Positions 1 through 8,276 of a stretch of DNA of 64,000 bases are shown one piece after another (position 1 is the stretch's first letter; each line of letters starts with the position of its first letter). This DNA is from Shewanella colwelliana ATCC 39565 (lineage in GTDB: Bacteria > Pseudomonadota > Gammaproteobacteria > Enterobacterales > Shewanellaceae): NCBI RefSeq assembly GCF_000518705.1, contig NZ_JAEC01000025.1:18036-82035 (forward strand), in the 5' to 3' direction. Below the pieces are notes generated by a model. That model was not told the origin of the DNA. It did no database searches and worked only from the letters and a program-made list of their open reading frames with translations. A program made the translations under genes and the position numbers.

Positions 1-1
1 C

Positions 2-430
2 AATGCAGATTTTATTAAAGGTAACGTCAAGGCAAGAATGCGTATGATTGCCCAATATGAAATTGCTGGCTTCACTGGCGGATTAGTTGTGGGCACTGAT
101 CATAGTGCCGAAAATATCACTGGTTTTTATACCAAATGGGGCGATGGTGCCTGCGATTTAGCGCCACTCTTTGGCTTAAGTAAACGTCAGGTTCGCCAGT
201 TAGCAGCGTTTCTAGGGGCGCCTGATTTGTTGGTGCGCAAAGCGCCAACGGCTGATCTTGAAGAGGACAAACCGCAGCTCGAAGACGAAGTCGCATTAGG
301 GTTAACCTATGATCAAATTGACGATTTTTTAGAGGGTAAGTCTGTTAGCAGCGCAGTGGAAGATAAGTTGATTGGGATCTATAAGCGGACACAGCATAAG
401 CGTCAGCCTATTCCTACTCTCTACGATTAA
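2..430 (+). CDS. nadE: NH3-dependent NAD+ synthetase, C-terminal part (5' end outside window)
   Basis: Partial gene: the reading frame is open from base 2, so about 143 C-terminal residues are present against about 275 in E. coli NadE. The enzyme amidates nicotinic acid adenine dinucleotide to NAD+ with ATP and ammonia in the cytosol, the last step of NAD synthesis. Visible family signatures are the GTDHSAEN segment followed by GFYTKWGDG (substrate-binding loop), the APLFGLSK stretch and the acidic [15 protein letters not shown] segment that closes over the active site. The internal ATGs at 38 and 44 are not starts. A bidirectional terminator follows directly. Confidence 0.95.
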   Translation, partial: NADFIKGNVKARMRMIAQYEIAGFTGGLVVGTDHSAENITGFYTKWGDGACDLAPLFGLSKRQVRQLAAFLGAPDLLVRKAPTADLEEDKPQLEDEVALGLTYDQIDDFLEGKSVSSAVEDKLIGIYKRTQHKRQPIPTLYD

Positions 431-438
431 TCATTAAT

Positions 439-463
439 AAAAAGGCGCACACAGCGCCTTTTT
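439..463. terminator. Bidirectional Rho-independent terminator
   Basis: Perfect 10-bp stem AAAAAGGCGC / GCGCCTTTTT with an ACACA loop, lying between the convergent nadE and the minus-strand gene ending at 463. The flanking A and T tracts let it work in both directions. Confidence 0.85.
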
Positions 464-921
464 CAATCGGCAATGGCGTTAAGATATTGGCGTAACTCGT
501 TAATCGTCCGGTTGGGTAATTGGCGATAGTCTAGGTAGGGTAACAATATTCTGGTTTGATTTGCTCCGCTTACATCCATAAAAGATTGAGGCGTCAGCTT
601 GATATCAATCCCCAGTTTTTGTGCACTCTGCTGGCCGCAAATTAGATGGATATTTGCCTGCTTTTTGTAATCATCTGCAGTAAATTGAATTTGCGTATCT
701 TGGCGCAGTAGCGATGCTTGATAGCGGCGCCAGTCATCATCTGGTGCACTGATCTTTGCCATGATGACGCTTATTTTACGCCAATGATTACCGTTTAGAG
801 CGACGATGCTCGCCATTGCATTAGGTTGTTGGTCGTGCCAATTGAGTGGCAGTTGTGGTGGGTTAGGTAGATAAAAACACCACTTTGCTGACTCTTTGCC
901 AAAGCGTGTATCAGGTAGCAT
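463..921 (-). CDS. Uncharacterised protein, 152 aa
   Basis: I do not recognise a named function. The product is soluble, with no signal peptide or membrane segment. It is rich in Gln and Asn and begins MLPDTRFGKESAKW. Sense is supported by the convergent arrangement with nadE around a shared terminator and by a coding frame filling the interval. The stop codon lies in the terminator T tract. It resembles the short conserved hypothetical proteins that sit next to core genes in Shewanella, but that is only an impression. Confidence 0.6.
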   Translation of the reverse strand: MLPDTRFGKESAKWCFYLPNPPQLPLNWHDQQPNAMASIVALNGNHWRKISVIMAKISAPDDDWRRYQASLLRQDTQIQFTADDYKKQANIHLICGQQSAQKLGIDIKLTPQSFMDVSGANQTRILLPYLDYRQLPNRTINELRQYLNAIAD

Positions 922-1018
922 AAATTCTAATGACTGTTTTGCCTAAGTTAGGCTGGAGTTTACCTATTAAAGCCATGTATGTTAATGGCTATGTTTACTA
1001 TGGACATGCAAACATCTG

Positions 1019-2502
1019 ATGAAGACAATTGTGATCAGTTCGACCAAACATCTAATAATGGCTTTGACCTATGCCACGCTGGGCATTTTAGCTGCGCTGC
1101 TCATTGCAGCGGTTTGGTTTCTAAATAGCAGGACAGATTTAGACATTTGGCACACCATAGATTTATCGCATCAATTTAAACACCATGGTAAGGTGATTAA
1201 CTTCAAGCAATACCTTGATGCTGAAAATCGTCAGTTTGAAGCCCTAGAAGCGCAAATTTATCAAGCCACTGCCAAACTGCCTCATCAAACATTAAACCGT
1301 TATTTCCATGGTAGTTATTCCGACCCCAACAAATGGTCTCAAGACTGGAATCGCAGTTTTGAATGGCCGTTAGACGATGCCCCTTTGGTGTCCTGCTGCT
1401 TCACGGCATGTCTGACTCTCCTTATGCGCTATCTCATTTTGCCAACCATTATAAAGGCCGCGCTCATGTGCTGGGGTTACGATTGCCAGGTCATGGCACC
1501 ATTCCCTCGGGGTTGGTTAATCTGACATGGCAGGATATGGCCGCCGCAGTTGCATTGGCAACTGAGCATCTTTCGCAGCAATTGGGTGATAAGCCTATTT
1601 ATGTTGTTGCTTTTTCAACTGGTGCTGCATTAGCACTGAACCATGAGCTCGAAGCCATTAATCGTGGCAAACAGCCTGCTTATCAAGGGCTAGTTTTTCT
1701 TTCACCAGCCATAGGTTTACCGCCAGTTGCGGCTGGGGCCAAATGGCAAGATAGATTAGGGCAGGTGCTGGGGCTCGATAAGCTGAGTTGGAATACGATT
1801 CAGACCGAATATGACCCGTTTAAATATAATTCCTTTGCTGTGAACGCTGGAGATGTGGTGTATCAGCTCGCCATTGAGAATCAACGGCTGCTAAGTTTGT
1901 TGACTGCTAACCAACTCGGCCTGCTTGGGGATATTTTGACTTTTCAGTCTATTGTTGATGATACCGTCTCAACCACAGCCGTGTTACAAGGCTTATATCA
2001 GCGATTACCTAAAAAATCGCATCAGTTAGTCTTGTTTGATATTAATCGACTTAAGGTGAATATGGCGTTGGTTGAGAGAGATCCTAGACAGCGTATTCAG
2101 CCCTATCTCGATTCACCGTTGAATCAATTTGAGCTCACGGTGGTCGAAAACGGGCTGAATCAATGGGATCAAAGTCAGGTGAGTGCCGCCGTTGTTGCCA
2201 ATGATTACCTAGGCAATGCCTTATTGCGCACGACACCAATTAACATTGCCTGGCCACGAGGCGTCTATTCATTATCTCATGTCGCGCTGCCCTATCCTGA
2301 ACATGACAGTCTTTATGGGTTACAACGTAATGATGTCGTTGAGCGAGTGCGCATCGGTGCTGCGGCCAGCCGCGGAGAGCGGGGGGTATTAGGTGTCAGC
2401 GCCGCAGAGATGTTGAGGCAGAAATGGAATCCATTTTACCCCTACATGATAGATCGACTAGACACCTTTATTGACGAGGCTAGCTCAGTTAGTCATCGCT
2501 AG
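1019..2502 (+). pseudogene. Membrane-anchored alpha/beta hydrolase (serine aminopeptidase-like), interrupted by a -1 frameshift
   Basis: Two overlapping frames make up one protein. The first (from 1019) encodes an N-terminal membrane anchor (ALTYATLGILAALLIAAVWF) and about 120 residues. The second continues with the hydrolase core: an HGMSDSPY oxyanion-hole segment, nucleophile elbow AFSTGA, an acidic segment VDDT and a likely catalytic His in LSHVALPYPEHD. The join is at the run CCCC-TTT near 1381-1387: adding one C restores DDAP-FGVLLLHG. The run also reads C CCT TTG in the upstream frame, which fits the X XXY YYZ pattern for -1 slippage. A one-base deletion or a sequencing error is more likely than programmed frameshifting. 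The 3' end overlaps the convergent cyclase gene by 14 bases. Confidence 0.75.
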
Positions 2503-4648
2503 CTAGCTGAGTGCTGATAACCTTGTTTCTGCCAGCTGCTTTCGCCTCATAAAGGTTTAAGTCAGCCATCTTGAACCAATGGTCAATGTCGTTGATGTAG
2601 CCGGCATTACTGATGACGAGGCCGGCACTAATACTGATATTAATACTGAGCGATTCATTGATCACTATGGCTGTTTGATGTACCTGCTCTCTAAACTGAT
2701 CTAGGTGCTGCTCAACCTGCAGTGCATTACATTGCGGCAAAATAATCAGAAACTCTTCGCCACCATAACGCGAAACAATATCGGTATCCCGTTTAAAATA
2801 GGCTTTCATCAGTTGTGCTAACTTGATGAGTGCGGTGTCGCCAGCCTGATGGCCGTAGGTATCGTTAATCTGCTTAAAGTGGTCGATGTCAATAATACAA
2901 AATGCGAGTGCTGCGTAACTGCGCTTACACATGTCATGAATGGCTGGGAAATGGCTTTCAGCATAACGGCGGTTATAGAGTTGCGTAAGTTCATCTTTTT
3001 CTGCCAAAGATTGTAATTTCGCATTGGCATCTTCTAATTCAATCGTGCGAATGGCGACTTTCTCCTCCAGCTCTAATTGATAGCTAATGAGCGCTTGCTT
3101 ACTCTGTTGAATGCTTTTAGACAGAGTGTAAATTTCCAGTGGCGTGCTGTCATTAAGCTGCTCTAATGCTTTGTTATCTTTTCCCCATTGATTAAATTTC
3201 TGTGCGATAGACTCTAACGGCTCAGTTAATCGGCCGCTGATCACCTGAATGAGCAACACTGTGGTGACAAACGCAAATAGTAAGATGGTAAAGGTGGTTA
3301 GATATTGTTGCTCTACTTGTTTGATGAGCGGTGAAAATGGCATCACCACATAGAGCGACCAACCATTTTTGAGCACATATTTAGAAAAAGCAAACTCGGG
3401 GCTAGAACTGCTTAAATTATTAAAGTTAATCATATCTAAGCTTGTTTTATATTTGAGCCCCATTGTTGACGATTTTAGCGGTGTTAACGGGGTCATCTCG
3501 AGTGATTTAGAGGCGTAAATGACCAAATTGTTTTCATCAACCAACACCATAGCTTGTTGCTGATATTCTCTATTTCTTTCATCAATTTGTGCAAATTTGG
3601 TCAGGTTAAGTGATCCCTCAATAATGCCGCGCGGTTTAATTTGGTCTCGTGAATCATAAAGTGGTGCACTGATAGCGACAATGGGATCGTTACCAAAGCC
3701 ACGACCTAAAAAGGCGGGTGAGATAAAACTGAGTTGATTATAAAAGGCTTCTTGAAAATAGTGACGATCTTTAATACTCAAGCTTTTATTGTTCAGAGTG
3801 TCTTTACCTAGCCGAGATATGGGGCTTGCAGCCGTGATCAAGCCTTGCTCATCAGCAATAAGCATCGAGATAAAATAAGGGTAGCTTTGATGTAACTTAG
3901 TCAATAAACCTTGCCACTTAGAGATATCTTGATCGGTAAAGCTTAACCATCGGGCTGCATTATCGATAGCGCGAATATGATTATCGATAAAAGTTTGCGT
4001 GGCTAAACCCAGGTGGTTGGCAGAGTCATCAAGGTTACGTTTAACATCTATTTGCTGTTGATTGATTGAGTTGTTATTGAAAATAAAAGCGGAAACCAAC
4101 AAGGCTAAAGTTAAAATTTGGGTGAAGGTATATGTTAGCTGCGCATTGAAACTTTTGCGTTTTTGAGTACTAATTCTGTCCTTTATATGCAGGCCGCTAG
4201 GTAATAGGGTAACAATAATTGAGCCCAATGCTGTGTACAGCATGCCATTAATCCCTTGTTTAAGGGTGATGAATGTCATGTAGCTATCAGGTAGTTCAAA
4301 CACTAGCTCGGCGAAGAGATAAAAAATAGGCATGCCTAACAGTAGCCAGAAGCAAATGTCAGCAAATAGCGAATAGACATCACGTCGTCTCGCAAACCCT
4401 AACCATATTGCTTCTAATGGGAATAGCAGGAACATATGCCAACTATCCCAAGCGAGATATAACCCAGCAGAACAGAGTAATGCAGTGATCAGTGCATACC
4501 AAGGGCCCGCAAAAATCGCCACAATAACGAAAAATAGGTTACCGATGATCATCTGCTGATTGCCAAAGAGTGGAATTGGATAAAGGTTAACCAATAGGCC
4601 TAAGAGACCTAAAACGAATGCGAATGCTAAGTGCTGCTTATTTATCAA
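2489..4648 (-). CDS. Membrane diguanylate cyclase with periplasmic sensor (Cache-like) and GGDEF domain
   Basis: 719 aa. The N-terminus (about residues 1-150) has several hydrophobic segments, followed by a further membrane helix and a periplasmic region of about 270 residues typical of double-Cache sensors. Another membrane helix (LTTFTILLFAFVTTVLLIQV), a HAMP-like linker, a coiled coil and a C-terminal GGDEF domain follow. The active-site motif GGEEF is at about 629-633, preceded by an inhibitory I-site RDTD at the canonical five-residue spacing. The domain should therefore make cyclic di-GMP from two GTP and be product-inhibited. The ligand sensed is unknown. It faces away from the accessory block starting at about 4.7 kb. 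Confidence 0.93.
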   Translation of the reverse strand: MINKQHLAFAFVLGLLGLLVNLYPIPLFGNQQMIIGNLFFVIVAIFAGPWYALITALLCSAGLYLAWDSWHMFLLFPLEAIWLGFARRRDVYSLFADICFWLLLGMPIFYLFAELVFELPDSYMTFITLKQGINGMLYTALGSIIVTLLPSGLHIKDRISTQKRKSFNAQLTYTFTQILTLALLVSAFIFNNNSINQQQIDVKRNLDDSANHLGLATQTFIDNHIRAIDNAARWLSFTDQDISKWQGLLTKLHQSYPYFISMLIADEQGLITAASPISRLGKDTLNNKSLSIKDRHYFQEAFYNQLSFISPAFLGRGFGNDPIVAISAPLYDSRDQIKPRGIIEGSLNLTKFAQIDERNREYQQQAMVLVDENNLVIYASKSLEMTPLTPLKSSTMGLKYKTSLDMINFNNLSSSSPEFAFSKYVLKNGWSLYVVMPFSPLIKQVEQQYLTTFTILLFAFVTTVLLIQVISGRLTEPLESIAQKFNQWGKDNKALEQLNDSTPLEIYTLSKSIQQSKQALISYQLELEEKVAIRTIELEDANAKLQSLAEKDELTQLYNRRYAESHFPAIHDMCKRSYAALAFCIIDIDHFKQINDTYGHQAGDTALIKLAQLMKAYFKRDTDIVSRYGGEEFLIILPQCNALQVEQHLDQFREQVHQTAIVINESLSINISISAGLVISNAGYINDIDHWFKMADLNLYEAKAAGRNKVISTQLASDD

Positions 4649-5322
4649 TTTTATGAAATCCTATTCAAAACTGATCAGACTCTACTCGTGATGCCGATCA
4701 CATAAATCCTAGTAACTGGCAGTGTAAGTTAATCGTATGTTAAATGCTAACTAAATGTTTCTAATCATTGTTTAGTTTCTACCAACTCACATTAGTGATT
4801 AATGAGTTAGGGATAATCTCTATGGCAATTTGCTATATATTAGGCTAACGAGCAGCGTCCAGTGCGGATGAGTGGTGCAAGGCTAGAGTGACAGGCAGTA
4901 ACAAAAAAGACACACTAGTTGTCTTTTCCCGGCCGTACTAATTTAATAGATAAGCAGAATGTGAGGACAATGAGAACGCTTTGGGACTATTGTCAGATGT
5001 TCAATATGTAAAATTATAAACGCCACCCAGAAGGGTATCACTTATAGAGGTTTGGTAAGCCCCTAATTTAATTGCATGAAAACATGATTGTTTGATGTAT
5101 ATCGGTGACAACACAGACTAAGTCACATATAGTCATTTAAAAACTGCAACTCGTTCAGTAAAAGTTCAGGTTTTTAGATATATGGATTAAATGCAGAATG
5201 GAATCTGAAGATTATATTTTTCTTATTTGCATGATGATTCCCTGACTTTGCTAAGGTCAAAACTAACCCTGAGCCGGGGGCGTTTTATGACTGTGATGGC
5301 GTTATTTTTGGCGAAATATAAT
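4649..5322. other. Long non-coding interval at the left edge of the accessory block
   Basis: About 670 bases with no credible gene. The only clear structure is a hairpin at 4905-4927 (stem AAAAGACA / TGTCTTTT, loop CACTAGT). The stretch must contain the promoter of the minus-strand cyclase gene and of the plus-strand CARF gene. I could not fix either -10/-35 pair. No tRNA fragment, integrase or repeat of the tRNA-Pro end was found here. Confidence 0.6.
4905..4927. terminator. Terminator-like hairpin in the intergenic interval
   Basis: 8-bp perfect stem AAAAGACA / TGTCTTTT around a 7-base loop. It is terminator-like but has no assigned upstream gene on either strand, so it may be a relic of a lost gene or belong to an unannotated transcript. 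Confidence 0.35.
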
Positions 5323-6444
5323 ATGAAACAAATCTTAGTTGCTGTAACGGGGGCAAGCCCTCAAGTACTAACTGAAACCTTGTATGCATTGCACATACAA
5401 GGTAAACCGACGCCTGATGAAGTCTTTGTGATCACCACTAAAAGTTCCAAACAGATGTTGGTAGAGGGATTGTTTGAGCAAGGGCATTGGCTGCGGTTAA
5501 TTGAAGACTACTCACTACCGCCCATCACATTTTCTGAATCAAATATCTGGGTCATTAGTGACGAGCAAGGCAATGAGCTAGAGGATGCCAAGAGGGAAGA
5601 AGATCAGTCTACAATGGCAGATTTTATCACCCGTAAGATAGCCATGCTAACAGCTGACACTAACTGTGCTATTCATGCATCTATTGCAGGAGGCCGTAAA
5701 ACCATGGCCTTCTATATGGGGTATGCCATGTCGCTCTATGGTCGTGAACAAGATGCCTTGAGTCATGTGTTCGTCGACGATGAATATGAGTTTGTTAAAA
5801 ATTTTTATTATCCAACGCTTCAAGATAACTGGATTGAGGGAAAAACGGCTGGCAGCCGAGTCAATACCAAAGATGCCCAAGTTACCCTTGCTGAGATCCC
5901 GTTTGTACGCATGCGCAAGCAGTTTGAATCGGACCTGTTAAATCAACTTGAAGACAGTTCTTTCTCTAAAACTGTTGCGCTAATGAATGCTGCTAGCCAG
6001 CCATTGGCAGTCTCTATCAATTTGAAAACAAAAAAGCTGAGTGTTTTAGGGGTTGATATAAAGCTCTCAGCCAAGCTGTTAGCCCTCTACCTGTTTATGC
6101 TCTCACAACCTCAGCGGCAAATTAAAGTTGGTTCTGGGTTCATCAAAAATACCGAATTTACTAAACAGTACCTAAATCACTTCAATCAAATGAATGGCGA
6201 TATACGTGTTTACAACACCTTTGGTTTAGAAGACGAGGGCGATTGGGTTCGCGGTCAGTTTGATAACTTACAGCCTATGACGGCAAAGTTCATTCAAGAG
6301 GTACTTAGTCAGCTCCATAAGAAGCTGATGCACCACTTACCAAGTGACGTGGTAGATAAAATAAAAGTGCACTCAGATGGAGTAAAGGGCGGAGCTACTT
6401 ACTCAGTATGCAATGAGCTTACTGTCGATGTGATTCTTCCGTAA
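5323..6444 (+). CDS. CARF-domain protein of the CRISPR-associated NE0113 / Csm6-like ring nuclease family, with extra C-terminal domain
   Basis: 373 aa from ATG 5323, a start that begins directly at the CARF beta strand MKQILVAVTGASPQ. An in-frame ATG at 5287 and an earlier start at 5227 are possible but add non-homologous residues, and the Shine-Dalgarno is weak in all cases. Residues 1-160 form a CARF fold: VTGASPQVLTETLYAL at the N-terminus and SIAGGRKTM at 120-128, the motif that binds cyclic oligoadenylate in Csm6/Csx1 and NE0113 proteins. The last 180 residues contain VSINLKTKKLSVLGVDIKLS and LLALYLFML, which look like a small winged-helix-type domain. I see no HEPN RxxxxH motif. By family it should sense, and perhaps cleave, cyclic oligoadenylate. 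No type III CRISPR genes are present in the window. First gene of the accessory cluster. Confidence 0.8.
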   Translation: MKQILVAVTGASPQVLTETLYALHIQGKPTPDEVFVITTKSSKQMLVEGLFEQGHWLRLIEDYSLPPITFSESNIWVISDEQGNELEDAKREEDQSTMADFITRKIAMLTADTNCAIHASIAGGRKTMAFYMGYAMSLYGREQDALSHVFVDDEYEFVKNFYYPTLQDNWIEGKTAGSRVNTKDAQVTLAEIPFVRMRKQFESDLLNQLEDSSFSKTVALMNAASQPLAVSINLKTKKLSVLGVDIKLSAKLLALYLFMLSQPQRQIKVGSGFIKNTEFTKQYLNHFNQMNGDIRVYNTFGLEDEGDWVRGQFDNLQPMTAKFIQEVLSQLHKKLMHHLPSDVVDKIKVHSDGVKGGATYSVCNELTVDVILP

Positions 6445-6445
6445 C

Positions 6446-6461
6446 GATTGTAAGCTTATGA
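6446..6461 (+). repeat. Short direct repeat, copy 1
   Basis: GATTGTAAGCTTATGA, just after the CARF gene stop. It matches 6803-6818 at 15 of 16 bases. The two copies bracket the small gene at 6573-6818, the second copy ending exactly at its stop codon. Confidence 0.6.
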
Positions 6462-6572
6462 ACACCACTCTAGCTCCGGTTTGGCTATGATGGTTTCATC
6501 AATGAATAAGAGCTTGTGTAAACCATTAGGTTCGCTTTTTTTTAGCATTAAGCTCCGCAGCTTGGAATAGAT

Positions 6573-6818
6573 ATGGACAATTTTGTTTGGAATGATTTTG
6601 GCACACTCTCTGCGGTTGATAAGACCGACAAGCTCGTCACGGTGACTAACTCCGACGGGGAGGCGAGAAAAATGAGCGTTGCTAAGTACAAAGAGAGTGC
6701 GTTGGCCGTACACCAAAAGGCGCAGTCGTTAATCGGCAAGCAAGTGACAATTAGAACCAGTCAAAATACAGCCGACTGGAGCACACAGGTGTGGTTTAGC
6801 GAGATCGTAAGCTTATGA
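6573..6818 (+). CDS. Small uncharacterised protein, 81 aa
   Basis: ATG 6573 preceded by GGAA eight bases upstream. The product (MDNFVWNDFGTLSAVDKTDK...) is soluble and mixed alpha/beta, with no cysteines or membrane segment. I recognise no family. It alternates short beta-prone stretches (KLVTVTNSDG, QVTIRTSQ) with one helix, so a small barrel or SH3-like fold is conceivable. It lies between the CARF and JAB-like genes in the same direction. A reading frame covers the same interval on the minus strand, but direction and spacing favour this one. Confidence 0.5.
   Translation: MDNFVWNDFGTLSAVDKTDKLVTVTNSDGEARKMSVAKYKESALAVHQKAQSLIGKQVTIRTSQNTADWSTQVWFSEIVSL
6803..6818 (+). repeat. Short direct repeat, copy 2
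   Basis: GATCGTAAGCTTATGA, encoding the last residues and stop of the small protein. One mismatch to the copy at 6446-6461. Distance between copies is 357 bases, so the small gene could be a short inserted or duplicated module. Confidence 0.6.
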
Positions 6819-6907
6819 TAACTAGTAATCTGTTCTTACGTTACTAGTTAAACTATTAAACTGACAGGTTGTAACACCCAAAATTGATAATCCTGGGAGA
6901 GGGAATA

Positions 6908-7684
6908 ATGTCGAAAATTGAAGTTAGTAAGAGTGTTCTGTTTGAAATGATCATGGCGACCTATGAGGCCTATGCCGTTAAGCATGATGGCAAGCATATC
7001 GTCGCAATAGAAACTTACGGAACACTATGGGGGACTTTGAAAGGACGTAGAGGCTTTAACTGTAGTTTGGAACACTTCTCGGTTGAGTCTTCAGCCCGCC
7101 GACAAAGGGGCTGTGTGGAAGCTTTAACTATGTCCCGTCAAATTAAAGATGAAATAGCCGACGTTTTTGGTGAGGGATACCAATATTTAGGCTCGTTTCA
7201 TTCCCACCCTTACATTAAGTCAGAGGTCGCTACTGCTAGCGAGTTACGTAAAGAACGATTATTCGACTTCAGTGATGGCGATCATAAGAGTGAATTCGGT
7301 GAGAGTTTTGAGGTTAATGGTAAACAGTATTCCTTAGCGTTGGTGATGACCATCTTTTCGATGGACAGAGCTGACACGAGTAAAGACTTTAAAGTAGAGC
7401 CTAATCTATATGAGTTTTCTTTGGGCAACGTTAAGCTGTGGTTAAAGGCGCAAGTCTTTGAACATAAAGCTGAATCAGAACTATCAGATAGTGATAAAGA
7501 CGAGATGGAGATGTACAAGCTTAAGTTAGATGAGCTTGAGTATGATGACCCACAAGAGTTAATACCTGTGCCAATTGCAACAGAGCTCTGTTGTGATTTT
7601 CTTGATAATTTTGGTACCAGCTTCGAGAAGTTTGGCCGCTTGGACATTAGCTCAAGAAAAGCTCGATATATGAGCCGTAAGTAG
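6908..7684 (+). CDS. JAB/JAMM (Mov34/MPN) metalloprotease-like protein
   Basis: 258 aa from ATG 6908, placed five bases after a strong GGGAGAGGG. Key residues of the JAMM zinc peptidase fold are visible: Glu35 in IETYGTLWG (the E-x-x-G-x-L-x-G strand), and His98 and His100 in GSFHSHP. The canonical S-x2-D that should follow eight residues after the second His is not clear. The segment reads SEVATASELRKER, so the metal-binding Asp may be replaced or shifted. JAMM proteins remove ubiquitin-like modifiers or cleave C-terminal tails. Here the substrate is unknown. The C-terminus ends in a basic SSRKARYMSRK tail. 23 bases before the next gene. Confidence 0.7.
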   Translation: MSKIEVSKSVLFEMIMATYEAYAVKHDGKHIVAIETYGTLWGTLKGRRGFNCSLEHFSVESSARRQRGCVEALTMSRQIKDEIADVFGEGYQYLGSFHSHPYIKSEVATASELRKERLFDFSDGDHKSEFGESFEVNGKQYSLALVMTIFSMDRADTSKDFKVEPNLYEFSLGNVKLWLKAQVFEHKAESELSDSDKDEMEMYKLKLDELEYDDPQELIPVPIATELCCDFLDNFGTSFEKFGRLDISSRKARYMSRK

Positions 7685-7707
7685 TTATCCGTGAGAGGGG
7701 GATTACT

Positions 7708-8190
7708 GTGATTAAACAAAAAGTGAAACACCTTAAACTGAAAGGTGACTCCCTAGAAGAGGAGGTAAACAATTTTGTCGGTGCGCATACGGATCACCGG
7801 AGTTTATATATTGAAGGGATAAAGGCTGTTAGTTCAGGCTTGGATTCATTGTTCGAATACTTTGAAAAACGCGAAGTATATGTTTTTAGTCGATTCCCTG
7901 CGGTTAAGTTGCTTCAAGCTTTTGAAGAGTTTGAAGATCTGTTTTTCGATGGACTTGAAGAGATAGCTAAACCTCTAGAGAAAGGTTCAGTTGAGCAGAC
8001 TCAGCTGCTTGATTCTGGTGGTTTCATCGATGCGATTCACTGTGGCGAATTTGAAGCTGTATTTACTGTTGACTATCAAAGTGGTGTTGATAGTGAGAGC
8101 GATAAGGCTGGTCTAAATACTTCGCTGCAATCGATAGATAGAGGATTCAAGCAGTTGCTTATGGCTCAAGGTTACTATGAGACTTATTAA
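7708..8190 (+). CDS. Uncharacterised acidic protein of the CARF/JAB/FtsZ-like cluster, 160 aa
   Basis: GTG start at 7708 behind GAGAGGGGG. The product is soluble, strongly acidic apart from a basic first 14 residues (IKQKVKHLKLKGDS), and ends GYYETY. No known family recognised. There is no cysteine pair or catalytic motif. The central part (about 30-85) is helical (GIKAVSSGLDSLFEYFEK, AFEEFEDLFFDGLEEI), followed by a probable beta region. It is 23 bases downstream of the JAB-like gene and so almost certainly co-transcribed. It could be the substrate or adaptor of the JAB-like protein, which is only inference. Confidence 0.55.
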   Translation: MIKQKVKHLKLKGDSLEEEVNNFVGAHTDHRSLYIEGIKAVSSGLDSLFEYFEKREVYVFSRFPAVKLLQAFEEFEDLFFDGLEEIAKPLEKGSVEQTQLLDSGGFIDAIHCGEFEAVFTVDYQSGVDSESDKAGLNTSLQSIDRGFKQLLMAQGYYETY

Positions 8191-8276
8191 GAGTAGAAGT
8201 TATTGCTCATAAGGTTCGTTTTAAAATAGTCACATTTTTGTTGTTTTACATCACTATTTCTGGAGAAGGGAAGCCC

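Noticed and set aside
6456..6739. Minus-strand frames over the 81-aa gene
   Set aside because: They oppose the direction of all neighbours and lack ribosome-binding sites. Shadows of the plus-strand gene.
7282..7731. Minus-strand 149-codon frame opposite the JAB-like gene
   Set aside because: Antisense Ser/Leu-rich composition without an RBS. The plus-strand gene has recognisable motifs.
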